DNA of 64,000 nt from Warburgia ugandensis (lineage: Eukaryota > Streptophyta > Magnoliopsida > Canellales > Canellaceae), in NCBI GenBank assembly GCA_035236585.1, contig CP141132.1, forward strand, positions 41,543,880-41,607,879, given 5' to 3'. The notes beneath the pieces are model-generated. The model was not told where the DNA came from. It searched no databases and saw only the letters and a list, made by a program, of their open reading frames with translations. Made by a program: the position numbers and the translations under genes. Of this stretch, positions 24,801 through 35,040 are shown piece by piece. Each line of letters starts with the position of its first letter. Positions within the stretch are counted from its first letter, which is position 1.

Positions 24801-25877
24801 TAATGTTTTTAACATTGTGCCTTTGAAGTTTCCAATGCATAAAGTTCTTAAACATTGTGCCACAAAATCATCCAATGGCTTGAAAAGCTATGCCATTGCG
24901 TTTAGGGACTTCCCAAGACTCAAATGTTGTTGTGTCTAGAGACTTCCAAGGACATGTAATGTTTTGACATTGTTTTTTAGGACTTCTTAAAGTTTAAAGT
25001 TCTCAGACATTGTTCCATTGAAAAGTTTAGAAATTGTGGTTTGGAACTTCCCTAGACTCAAAATGATTTGACTTTGTGCCTCTAGACTTTCAAGGACATG
25101 TAATATTTTAACATTATGCTTTGGGACTTCCTGATATTTAAAGTGCTTGTACATTGTGCCAAGGAACATCCAACAACTTCAAATTTTTAAAAATTGTGTT
25201 TGGAAATACCTCAATACTTGAAGTGCTTTGACCTTGTTCCTAAGAACATCCAAGGACATGTACTATTTTGACATTATACTTTGGGACTTCCCATTACATA
25301 AAATTCTTGGATATTGTGCCATGGAACGTCCAACGACTTGAAAAGTTAAGACATTATGTTTGGTAACTTCACCAAAGTCAAAGTTATTTAAGTTTATGCC
25401 TTGGGATTTCCACAACATGTAATGTTTCTACAACATGTAATGTTTTTACATTATGCCTTAGGACTTACCGATCTTAAAGTGCTCAAATTTTGTGCTAAGT
25501 GTCATCCAAAGTCTTCCATGGTTTAGTAATTGTGCTTGGGAACTTACCAAGACTTGTAGTGATTTAACTTTGTGTCTAAGGACTTCCAAGGACATGTAAG
25601 TTTTTAACATTGTCCCTCTAGAGTTTCTAGCACTTAAAATACTCGAAAGTGTGCTAAGGGTCATCCATGGCATGAAAAGTTTAGACCTTGTGTTTACAAA
25701 CTTCTTGGGAGTCTTAAGTGATTTGATTATGTATTAAACACTTCCAATAATATTTAATGTATGTCATCATCTGCATATACTCATTTTTATCAGATTATAT
25801 CCAATCTTAAAGTTTCCAACTATGTAGTTTTAATCCACCTACCTCATGTGGAACTTATCCTCTATCCAATTGCATCT

Positions 25878-25882
25878 CCTTT
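25878..25882. repeat. TRIM composite target duplication, left (partner 27,481-27,485)
   Basis: CCTTT directly precedes the first LTR terminus (TGTCACAC at 25,883) and CCTTT directly follows the last (GTGTGACA ending 27,480). Five-base duplications are the norm for LTR-element integration. Confidence 0.8.
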
Positions 25883-26056
25883 TGTCACACACCCCTGTGA
25901 GGGGTCCACAATAACAATATTGTCCGCTTTAAGCCGGAGCCCGCATAGTTTTGTTCTTACCCCGTAGGGTAAAACGCATCGTTACTGTGAGGAGTGTTCC
26001 CACTCCTTATCACCCAGACAATTTCCAACCCCGAGCTGGTATGGGACTAACTCTCA
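25883..26056 (-). mobile_element. TRIM LTR, minus copy 1
   Basis: 174 bp. On the plus strand it reads TGTCACAC...AACTCTCA. It is followed by the complement of the polypurine tract (GTCCCTCCCCCTTC) and, at 26,204-26,217, by the complement of the primer site (GGCTCTGATACCAA), which belongs to the next LTR. Confidence 0.85.
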
Positions 26057-26218
26057 GTCCCTCCCCCTTCACTGTAGTTACCGGTACCTCAGGGTTCACC
26101 TCTCCCCCTTAGGGGACACGCGTCCCCACGTGTCTACCTCTGTCGGCGCTCTGACCGGGACAGCCCACATGCGGTTAGCCACCCATCCCCAGGGTCGAGG
26201 TATGGCTCTGATACCAAA

Positions 26219-26391
26219 TGTCACACCCCCCTGTGAGGGGTCCACATAACAATATTGTCCACTTTGGGCTAGAGCCCGCACGGTTTTGTTCTTACCCCAT
26301 AGGGTAAAACTCGTCGTTACTGTGAGGAGTGTTCCCACTCCTTATCACCCAGACCATTTCCACCCCTGAGCCAGTATGGGACTAACTCTCA
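26219..26391 (-). mobile_element. TRIM LTR, minus copy 2
   Basis: 173 bp, near-identical in layout to the first. The complement of the primer site abuts its left end and a reversed polypurine tract follows at 26,392-26,409. Confidence 0.85.
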
Positions 26392-26409
26392 GTCCCTCCC
26401 CCTTCCCCG

Positions 26410-26472
26410 TTCGAGCCCCGACCCAGAACGGACAATATTGTTACTGTGGACCCCTCACAAGGGGGTGTGACA
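26410..26472 (+). mobile_element. Partial TRIM LTR at the orientation switch
   Basis: Only the last ~60 bp of an LTR in plus orientation (GACAATATTG through GTGTGACA), joined directly to the reversed polypurine tract of the minus unit. A slightly diverged primer site (GGTATCAGAGCC) follows at 26,476-26,487. This is the breakpoint of the inverted arrangement. Confidence 0.8.
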
Positions 26473-26634
26473 TTAGGTATCAGAGCCATACCCCGACCCT
26501 GGGGATGGGTGGTTAACCGCACATGGGCTGCCGCGGTTAGACCACCGACGGAGGCAAACACACGGGGACACATGTCCCCTAAGGGGGAGAGGTGAACCCT
26601 GAGGTACTGGTAACTACGGGAAAGGGGGAGGGAT

Positions 26635-26809
26635 TGAGAGTTAGTCCCATACCAGCTCGGGGGTGGAAATGGTCTGGGTGATAGGGAGTGGGAACACTCC
26701 TCACAGTAACGATGCGTTTTACCCTATAGGGTAAGAACAAAACCATGCGGGCCCTGGCCCAGAGCGAACAATATTATTACTGTGGACCTCTCACGGGGGG
26801 GGTGTGACA
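26635..26809 (+). mobile_element. TRIM LTR, plus copy 1
   Basis: 175 bp, TGAGAGTTAG...GTGTGACA, preceded by the tract GGGAAAGGGGGAGGGA (26,618-26,633). The following primer site is mutated (TTGGTATGAGAACC, 26,811-26,824). Confidence 0.85.
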
Positions 26810-26971
26810 TTTGGTATGAGAACCATACCCCGACCCCGGGGATGGGTGGCTAACCGCACCTGGGCTACCACGGTCAGAGCGCCGAAAGAGGAAGACACGC
26901 AGGGACGCGTGTCCCCTAAGGGAGAGAGGTGAACCTTGAGGTACCGATAACTATGGGGAAGGGGGAGGGAC

Positions 26972-27144
26972 TGAGAGTTAGTCCCATACCGGCTCGGGGT
27001 GGAAATGATCTGGGTGATAAGGAGTGAGAACACTGCTCACAGTAACGACTCATTTTACCCTACGGGGTAAGAACAAAACCATGCGGGCCCCGGCCGAGAG
27101 GGGACAATATTGTTACTGTGGACCCCTCACAGGGGGGTGTGACA
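26972..27144 (+). mobile_element. TRIM LTR, plus copy 2
   Basis: 173 bp with the same termini. It is preceded by GGGGAAGGGGGAGGGA and followed by an intact primer site TTGGTATCAGAGCC at 27,146-27,159. Confidence 0.85.
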
Positions 27145-27306
27145 TTTGGTATCAGAGCCATACCACGACCCTAGGGATGGGTGGCTAACCGCACGTGGGC
27201 TGCTGCGATCAGAGCGCAGACAAAGGCAGACACGTGGGGATGCGTGTCCCCTAAGGAGGAGAGGTGAACCCTGAGGTACCTGTAACTACGGGGAAGGGGG
27301 AGGGAC

Positions 27307-27480
27307 TGAGAGTTAGTCCCATACCGGCTCAGGGGTGGAAATTGTCTGGGTGATAAGGAGTGGGAACACTCCTCGCATTAATGACGCGTTTTACCCTATG
27401 GGGTAAGAACAAAACCATGCGGACCCCAGCCCAGAGCAGACAATATTGTTACTGTGGACCCCTCATAGGGGGGTGTGACA
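27307..27480 (+). mobile_element. TRIM LTR, plus copy 3 (right edge)
   Basis: 174 bp. Its GTGTGACA end is followed by the CCTTT duplication rather than a primer site, so it is the outer edge of the composite. Confidence 0.85.
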
Positions 27481-28440
27481 CCTTTGGCTCCATTTATAGA
27501 TTGACTAATTTGTATATTAGGTTGCCAATCCATAAATTGTCAGCTTAGATTGAGTATCGTTGCCACTAATCAATGTACCATGAGTCATGGATGTGCTACT
27601 CTATTGCTCCAATAGTAGAAAAATTATAGATGAGAGAAAGATACAATGCTTGATCTCATAGATCTAGCATCAGCTAGTCAATCAACTGTCAGATCTTAGA
27701 AAGAGGACTAGATTTGTCACAGTTCTTAGGATGTGGTGATAGATCTATGGTCAAATCAATGTGAATCATGGGATCAATTGTAAATCTAAACATCTGATCA
27801 TTGATCCATTGTGAGATCAATATGTGGTGCCATATCCAATTGGAAGCTCAATTCAATCACGAATCAAGGTGTTAAGTGGCTAATAGAAGGTTAGCTCATC
27901 TGAAAGGGGAAAATTGGTGACAAACCTGGCATTTAGTGATCTATCAATGCATATATCATGATAATAGGATAGATCATTAACATATTTGGGTGCTGGTGAC
28001 AAATCAACTATTGGATCAGTCTAGTTAATAGATTTAGTCCTAGATCTACCATTTTGAGATAGATCAATAGTCAAATCATGATGGCTGATTAGATCGGTCA
28101 TAGATCATCCATCTAAAGAAAAATCAACAGTCATATCGTAATGGATGGTTGGACAGATCATAGATAAGGTGGTTAGGTGTCAGATTGATGATCTAATCAT
28201 GATTGATGGTTCAATCCATGTACATTTGCACAAATCAAAAGCTACAAAGTTTCACCAACATAGGATGGACACTAGGGAAGAGAACTAGGTGCACTAAGGT
28301 CAACTATTGGTCAAATGCCGATGGGGAGAGGAAGATAAGGAAAGCTTTGGTGCCGCACTAGAGGCAGAAGAACCAAAGGGAGATGGGGTCTTCATGGGTG
28401 GCATGTTCAGGTGGTCAACTCAACTGTCACTGCCATAGAA

Positions 28441-28444
<4 letters not shown>

Positions 28445-28526
<82 letters not shown>
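28445..28526. repeat. (GA)41 microsatellite
   Basis: Uninterrupted GA dinucleotide run of 82 bp inside the reverse LTR-like insert. Likely length-polymorphic. Confidence 0.98.
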
Positions 28527-28532
<6 letters not shown>

Positions 28533-29275
28533 TGTGTCCAGTAGTTGGCTAGATTAGGCATTCATGTCGAACCATTTATGCTGGAGAAGATAGGATGGGG
28601 GAAGGGAGTCGGGCTGCCCATGTCAGCCCGATCATCAGAGGGGGAAGAAACTGGGCTGCAAGGCTGGCTAGTGAAAAATCAGAATGGAGGGGGGTTTGTG
28701 CCAAAAAAAATAGGGATTAGGGTCTAGGTTTCAGTTAATGCCAAAATAGAAATGGACAAGAAGGGGGTGCTGCACGCCAGTGGGAAGATCTAAGTAGAGG
28801 GAGGCATGTGGTCACCTTGCTTATGCATGATCGAAAAGAAGAGGGATGGGTCACCAGGTTTTATTCTTGCATACACTAGACCACCTTCTTTTTTCTATTT
28901 TTGGAGCACCGCCTGACTCAAGGGGGCCAGGTGATGGTGACCAACTGACCCACCGCATGTCAAGCGCAGCTCCACGTATGGTAAGTCGGCCTGATAAGTT
29001 ACATTCGATGGGCCGATGGTATCATTATTAATTTAGACCCCCTCAAATTAGTAAAAGTTAATGGTTTTTTTAACCCATATCTTTGATTTGCATAAAATTA
29101 ATGTCATTCAAATCATCTCGATGCATACATTCTAAATATTGAAGTTTTGAGGGTTGACTTGTCTTGTAAAAGGTCAATTATGCAACACTCAAAATGTGGA
29201 AGTCCAAATTTGCATTTCAATTGAAATAAAATTAAAATCTATAATAATAAAAAATTTGGAAATTGGGGTTATTAA

Positions 29276-30063
29276 AACTTCCAAGTACTTAATATGCTCG
29301 GCATTGTACTAAGGATGAACCAACGTGTTGAAAAGTTTAGACATTGTGTTAGGAAACTTTCGAGGACTCAAAGTGAATTGATTTTGTCCCTAGGCACTTC
29401 CAAGAACATGTAATGTTTTGACACTGAGCTTTGCAACTTCCCAGTGAAAGTGCTTGGACATTGTGCTAAGGAACATTCAAGCCGTGCTAAGGAACATCCA
29501 AAGGCTTGAAATATTTAGAAATTGTGTTTGAAAATTTTCCAAGACTCATAGTGATTTGACTTTGTCTAAGGACTTTCGAGGACATGTAATGTTTTGACAT
29601 TGAGCCTTGGGAGTTCTGACTACTTAAATGTTCAAACATTGTGCCAAGGATCATCTAATGACTTATAAATTTTAGACGTTGAGTTTAAGAACTTTCCAAA
29701 ACTCGATGTGATTTGACTTCATGCCTAGTGATTTACAAAGACTAGTAATGTTTTGATATTGTGCCTTGAGACTTACCAACACTTTTAATGATTGAACATT
29801 GTACCCAAGATCATCCAAAGGCTTAAAGATTTAGTCAAAGTATTTGGGAACTTCCCAAGACTCATAATGATTTGAAATGAGTCTAAGGACTTCTAAGAAC
29901 ATGTAATGTTTTTACATTGTGCCTTGGGAGTTAGCAATGCTTAAAGTTCTTGAACATTGTGACAAGGATCACCCAATAGCTTCATAAGTTTAGACATTTT
30001 ACTTAGGGAACTTCCCAGGTCTCAAAGTAACACACCTTTGTTCCTAGGGGTTTTCAAGTGCTT
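29276..30063. repeat. 160-bp satellite array, segment 6 (right edge)
   Basis: About five more monomers in the same orientation; the array does not reappear to the right within the window. A local 21-bp duplication (GTGCTAAGGAACATYCAA) occurs at about 29,462-29,500. Confidence 0.9.
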
Positions 30064-31650
30064 GTAACACCTCCACATCTCAGCCCTTCAAGTCCAAAAT
30101 ATGGGGCATTTTTTATCACTAACATGAAAGATTAAAATTATAACATGCAAGATGATTAGGATACATAAAGATCAATACACACACACACATGATTCATAAG
30201 CAATTTCTAAACAGCGCAAAACATAGGACAATTTTGGCTAAAATACTACTCAAATCATACTATTATTTTCAGAATCCAACCAGAGATCCATATTAGAGTC
30301 TTCCTAAAATCCCCTACCTAATGGAGAATGTGTCAAGATATGGATGGTTGCTATTGGTTTTGCAACCCCTAACAGTAGCAATGTTGGGTTGTCTTGCTCC
30401 TCTGCACTCACCTCTTTCCCTTGAAGTTCTACTCCCATTCCTCTCTATTCTCCTTAGATTTTCCCTCCTTTTCCTCTAGCTTTGCATGTGGCTTTCTCCT
30501 CCACTTTACTGGTTTTTTTCTTCCATTCCTTTCATGTCAAAGAAGGATGCATGGAGCTTCTTGTTTTGGGTAGTCCCATGCATCACTCATGAACTCAATG
30601 CCCCAACTCCACACTCCTCTCCTCTCCTCACTTCTTCTCTTCTTCGTCCTTCCTTCAATCTGTTTTTTTTTCCTCGACTCTCACCTCTCCATAGCACTAG
30701 CCACACTCCACTATATAAGAATGTTGTTTGGGCTGGCTGGAAAGTTTTGGTCAAGGAAGGTACTCACACTCCCAAGGCACTTACTTGGGCTGAGTGGAGG
30801 GCTGCCTTGAGCCAGTCACCCATCATGCATGCTTGTCTCCCACTCAAGCTTATTCCCATGCTTTGTCTCCCCTCTACTTCAAGCATTTTGCAGTGTGAAC
30901 TGCCATGACATCACCATTTTTTACTCATTGCATTATATAATTAAGTCAATGCATTCTCCCTTAGTTATACATGATCTCACATGTCAAGCTCTAAACTTCA
31001 TGCATGATAAAATATCATTTCCCATGCATTAATTCCCATTTAATTAAATTGGTTTCATTTCACTTGTACAACCTTTCTTTTCATTTCCTAAGCAATAACT
31101 CTGTTATTTCTCTCAAAAATCACATTTAGGTATTTGTTTATTTACTTTGTCCAAGTTTTTCTTTAATTATCACCTATAGGTACTCTTGCATCACCATTTC
31201 ATTGAGTTTCCTTATCATTGCATGACTTAGGTATCCTACATAATGATACATTGACAATTACTCCTAGGTCTCCTTTGTTAGTTCAATTTATTAACCACCT
31301 AGGTTGATTTCCCTTATGTAGCCCCAATGCATCATATATATTCATAGGGGTAGCCTCCATTACTCTTATCAATGTTAAGGTTGTTTTAGTCTCCTTCTTT
31401 ACATTCAATACAGTAGAGGCTTCATCATCACCTAATCATTCCTTACTAGGTATCTATTACAACTACTTTGAGTAAGTGTGTTTATTCTCATTGTGTGTGA
31501 TTCACATGTAATGTATCATCTCCATTGTATGCATTTCACTATATGCAAAATATCTTCTCCGTCTTATCATTTTAGACATAGCTTAGTCATCTTTAGGTCT
31601 TTCCACAATGGTGTTGGAGGTCAGTACCTACCATGACGTGATAGTAAACA
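30064..31650 (+). mobile_element. LTR-like region with terminus TGTAACACC
   Basis: The satellite ends at TGTAACACCTCC, a common plant Ty3/gypsy LTR start. A pyrimidine-rich stretch (30,400-30,700) precedes a TATA-like box at 30,711. No matching 3' end, primer site or second LTR was found. The reverse complement of TGTAACACC also resembles an LTR 3' end, so orientation is uncertain. Open frames at 30,486-30,908 are compositional and unlike any protein I know. Confidence 0.4.
30711..30720 (+). promoter_or_regulatory. TATA-like box in the LTR-like region
   Basis: CTATATAAGA preceded by a C-rich context and about 650 bp from the putative LTR start, a plausible U3/R position. No transcript evidence is available. 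Confidence 0.35.
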
Positions 31651-31999
31651 CATGCCCCTAACTGTGTTGAACAGTATTTGTCCAGATCCCACTATTTGCC
31701 CGTCTATCTATTTGCCTGTCTCCTAGGATAATCCCTGAAGAAATGTCTAGACTCTCTACAACTATAACAACATAATGGATGTATTCACTATGGCTTCTAT
31801 CGTAATTGTTGTCTTCTGGTATTGGGACATATATGGCCAAGATGGATCCTCTTGCATCTATGACATCGTCTCCACCTGAAACTTCTACCCAGTTTAATAA
31901 CATATTGTTGTTTTCCTGGGGTTCTCTATGGTTTTATAGAAGAGAAGGACATGTTATCTTATAGGGGTGTTTGGAAATGCTACCATTATGCTTATTTTC

Positions 32000-32385
32000 C
32001 TTCCTCTTTGCCCTACCCTTAATGAGATCTTGCTCCATAATAGCTGCTATCTCAACGGCTCTGGCCACTATGGTTGGATGCATCAACAGAACCTATTTTC
32101 TCAACATCAGACTTAGTCCATAAAAAAATTGGTGTATGAACTAAGAGGAAATGGTTCTCATATTGTTGAACTGTGAGCCTAATGCCAAGTAGCCATGCCA
32201 TTAGAAAAATGAGTCCTTTCTTCAATATACCACCAAAATCCAACTTCTCCTGTCAGAATATATGTTGCAATCTATACATGCTTATATGCGGCACCTCCAT
32301 GGCCTTAATGAATTTCTCTAGCTTAAAAATCCAGCAATCAATAGCCTCTGATTTACCCTCACCTAAGAATGAGGGCACCATTCTC
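32000..32385 (-). pseudogene. Ty3/gypsy gag relic
   Basis: On the minus strand, from 32,381 leftward, the frame reads PSFLGEG then WIFKLEKFIKAM. This matches the start of the retrotransposon gag (capsid) domain with its conserved W...LEK.F.AM pattern. A shift of frame gives TYILTGEVGFWW (the LTGEA..WW region), and another gives VARAVEIAAIMEQDL near 32,020-32,085, typical of the region after the capsid core. Several stops and frameshifts make it non-functional. The order agrees with the minus-strand primer site at 32,768. An open frame at 31,658-31,903 (minus) downstream is unidentified. Reverse transcriptase and integrase are not seen. Confidence 0.72.
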
Positions 32386-32767
32386 TAAATTCAATCCAAT
32401 AACTTCTAAGTCCTACTAGTATCTGTCCCCAAGCTACCTTCTATGTTACTTGGTACAATCTTTGCTTGAGTCTGAGCTTGAGCCTTCCCTCCATGTACTC
32501 CTACAAGCTGTGTCTACGCCTATTGTTGCTTAAGATGTGGCAAAAGGCACTAAATAACCTGAGCTACTACCTCTATCACCTAATTTCCTTGCCCTAAAAA
32601 CTCTACAAGTACAATGATCAAAGTGGCGACACTAGATCTACACCTCTAAGGAGCCATCTATTACAAAATTAATATAATTTGTGTGAGTTTTCCTTCCAAA
32701 TCACTCTCTTCTACAACACTTTTATGGATAGTTATTATTTTATGGATTGAAGATGAATGGAGTAAAC

Positions 32768-32784
32768 TAGGCTCTGATACCAAC
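32768..32784 (-). other. Primer-binding site of the reverse gypsy relic
   Basis: The plus strand reads AGGCTCTGATACCAACT, the complement of TTGGTATCAGAGCC, matching the 3' end of plant initiator-Met tRNA. It lies about 400 bp upstream of the gag relic in the element's own direction and abuts an LTR-like end at 32,786. Confidence 0.8.
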
Positions 32785-32785
32785 T

Positions 32786-33055
32786 ATGATGTCCCTGGTT
32801 TTTAAATGCATTTTTAAGTCATGTTTAAAAATCAAGATCCCAGATATGAAATTTTTTCAAAATACAAATAGCAAAATTATAATCCTTAAGGCAACACTTT
32901 AAGAAACTCTAGATGTCATAGCTTTCATAGAAACTTGAAATTAATAACAAGATGGACATCTCATTTGTACTCAAAATCGGGCAGAATCTCTTCAATTGTA
33001 TGGATATTTGCATTTAATGCATGCGATGCTACAACAACTGATAAATCCATGTTGT
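32786..33055 (-). mobile_element. LTR 3' end of the reverse gypsy relic
   Basis: Starts TGATGTCCCTGGTTTTTAAATGC on the plus strand. The complement ends ACCAGGGACATCA, similar to the CCCGGGGCATCACA end of the solo LTR at 39,256. About 270 bp remain before the dispersed repeat begins; the rest of the LTR is not recognised. Confidence 0.55.
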
Positions 33056-35040
33056 TTACAGCAAGTGCATTGACTATTATAGTGTAGAGTATGCAAGTAT
33101 GGGTCCATCCCATAGGGACTCGCCTTAATAATTTGAAGTTTAAATAAAATTTAATTTTTCAAATTTAAAAAATTGATAGAAATTAAATGAAATGCAATCA
33201 GACTTCAAGTATATTTAATCAATTAAAATTACAGAGGACCAACTCATAAACACAGGAAATTAACTAAAAAGAAAGAAAAATCTACTTCCCTTGCTTAATC
33301 ATTGTCAATTTCTTGTCCTTGATTAAGGATCAATGGTCGGATTAGGCATATTCCCAAAAATCTTAAAGATCTCATCTAGATAGTGATTTTGGATTTTGGA
33401 CATATTAGATTGATTTCTAAAGTTCAAATTAAAGATCAGAGACATTGGATTAGCTAAGGGATTTCCTAAGAATGAAATCTAAAAATTAGTTGAAATTTTG
33501 ATAAGAAATAGAGGAGAAATAAAGGACTCTTGTTGGTTAAGGCTAACCTATTGATTAGCTTAAGCCTTAATTAATTTGGCTCAGATTGTGTAGTTCCTGG
33601 ATAAGTGGAATGAAGATAAAGTAAAACTGGATAGAAGAGGGATATAGAGGAAATTAAAATGGGAACAGATCATGAGTTTTTGAAAAGTAGCATGGGTAAA
33701 AATGGAATTAATAGAAAAATGTTCAAAATAAAAAAATAGGAAAGAAACATGACAAAGAAGAGAGAAGCTGGAGATGGAGGAGAGAGGAGAATGAGAAGAG
33801 GTGGAAAGAAAAAGGAAATAAAGATTGAGTTTTAGTCTTTATACTAGGTGGTGACGAGCAAGAATAGAGAAGTAGGAGCAGACGACTAGTGCTGATGAAT
33901 GTTAGCCGATGAAATAGAGAGAGCCCAAGACAGAGGAGAGGGAGAGGGTAGAAGAAGAATCTAATGTTGGGTCTGTCTGGCAGTACTGGACTGGTGATAC
34001 CGATGTGGTGGACTGGAGAACAAGGGGCAGATGACGACGCCAGTGGAATTGGGTAGAGATCAAAGATGAGCCAGTGCTATGGGTGGAATCAGAATAGAGA
34101 AAGGAGAGAAGTTGGGAGTAGGCAGGAGTGAGGGAAAGAGAGAGAAAAGAGAACAATGTAAGGAAGGGTGATGGGTGCTAACTGAAGGAGAGGAAAATAG
34201 AGGAAAAAAGGAGTAAAGAATTACAATGGAAAAATAGAAGAAAATAAAAATGATGAAGATAAAGGAATGGTAAAAAAAAAGGATGAACAAAATAAATGGA
34301 AAGCAAAGGAAACAGTGAAAATAAGAAAGGAGAATGAAAAGAAATACAAGGGACACAGGCAGTCGGTCTATTGCAGGTCTTCCCTTGCGGTTACCTCCTA
34401 TGCTTCAAGGGGGAAAGAAGCTATGTGAGATGGGAGTTGTCCCTTTATAGCAGTACATTGGGTTCCCTCTTTGGATCTCCTTCTATTTTTGTTTCCACCC
34501 CTACTTTCCTTCAAACTTCTACATTTTCTCCACTTGGAAACCTCTCCACCAACTCCTTCTATTTTACATCTTTCCATTCCCTTAAAATTCTTCTCCATGA
34601 TTTCCTTTAAAGCCAATTTTTCTTTTAAGAAACTATCCCATCTTTCTTTGTGAGTGATTTGGTCCATTCAATGCCCTTTAGAATGATCTGCACTATTGAA
34701 ATTTGATTTGACACTAATCATCACAATTAGAGCCATCTAATATCCAATCCAACTAATCTGCCCCATAGAATTAGCCATCCTAACCACGATTTGTTTGATC
34801 TGCAAAATATAAGACTAGACTAGAGTCATCCAAACCACACACTAAGCATCTGATTAGCTCTAAGGGTCATTTGACCATTAAATTTGACAAATTAATGGTT
34901 GGATGGTGAATTTAAGCTAAAATTTATATTTTATTTAAAATTTCTCAAATTGATGAGTTAGATGATCTAATTAAATGCTAAATTAAGGCTATTTTGGCCA
35001 AAATTAAACACTTAACACACCTCCTAACCAACATTTTGCT
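33056..35040 (+). mobile_element. Non-coding dispersed repeat, copy 2
   Basis: Colinear with 17,326-19,798. Shared blocks include GCAAGTATGGGTC, GAAGTTTAAATAAAATTTAA-like, TTCCTGGATAAGTGGAATGAAGATAAA-like, a long purine-rich middle (33,740-34,350), a TTATA...TTCCCTC block, and a final TTAAGC or TTAACAC block. Unlike copy 1 it continues rightward into CATTTTGCTTGTCCCAAGC-containing DNA. Long minus-strand frames in the purine-rich middle are low complexity. I infer a non-autonomous element of unknown class. Confidence 0.65.

Larger units (their letters stand above)
19799..25757. repeat. 160-bp satellite array, segment 5
   Basis: Satellite resumes in the same orientation at ACTTAATGTGCTTGGACATT. 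It contains the cleanest exact periodicity (19,972-20,290) and a short foreign insert at 21,750-21,831. The right end is at about 25,757, where a reverse LTR-like insert begins. No genes. Confidence 0.93.
25883..27480. mobile_element. Head-to-head TRIM composite
   Basis: GC-rich block of miniature LTR elements. One unit is a ~174-bp LTR (TGAGAGTTAGTCCC...GTGTGACA), a primer site TTGGTATCAGAGCC, about 130 bp of interior, and a polypurine tract (GGGGAAGGGGGAGGGA) before the next LTR. Two LTRs on the left are in minus orientation and three full plus one partial LTR on the right are in plus orientation; the switch is at about 26,410. No coding capacity. The whole block is bounded by CCTTT on both sides, so it appears to have entered, or been rearranged, within a single insertion footprint. 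Confidence 0.88.
25758..29275 (-). mobile_element. Reverse LTR-like insert carrying a nested TRIM composite
   Basis: A 3.5-kb interruption of the satellite. Its right end, read on the minus strand, begins TTTTAATAACCCCAATTTCC, an LTR start homologous to that of 7,179-7,549 over about 230 bp (29,036-29,275). The left end is near 25,757. Inside are the TRIM composite (25,883-27,480), AGATCAAT-rich non-coding DNA (27,500-28,300), a GA microsatellite, and a more GC-rich stretch (28,540-29,030). I see no convincing coding sequence and no clear target duplication for the outer element. Confidence 0.55.

Noticed and set aside
26096-27033. Open frames in the GC-rich block
   Set aside because: They cross TRIM LTRs, primer sites and polypurine tracts; TRIMs have no proteins.
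25883-27480. Cassandra-type TRIM (LTR with 5S rRNA promoter)
   Set aside because: The LTRs do not contain the 5S-like internal promoter region that defines Cassandra, as far as I can read.
1-30063. Regularly spaced repeats as a possible CRISPR array
   Set aside because: Units are contiguous 40/160-bp tandem repeats without unique spacers, in plant nuclear DNA.
33902-34356. Minus-strand Phe/Ser/Leu-rich frames
   Set aside because: Same compositional effect in the second copy of the dispersed repeat; peptides are not homologous between copies.
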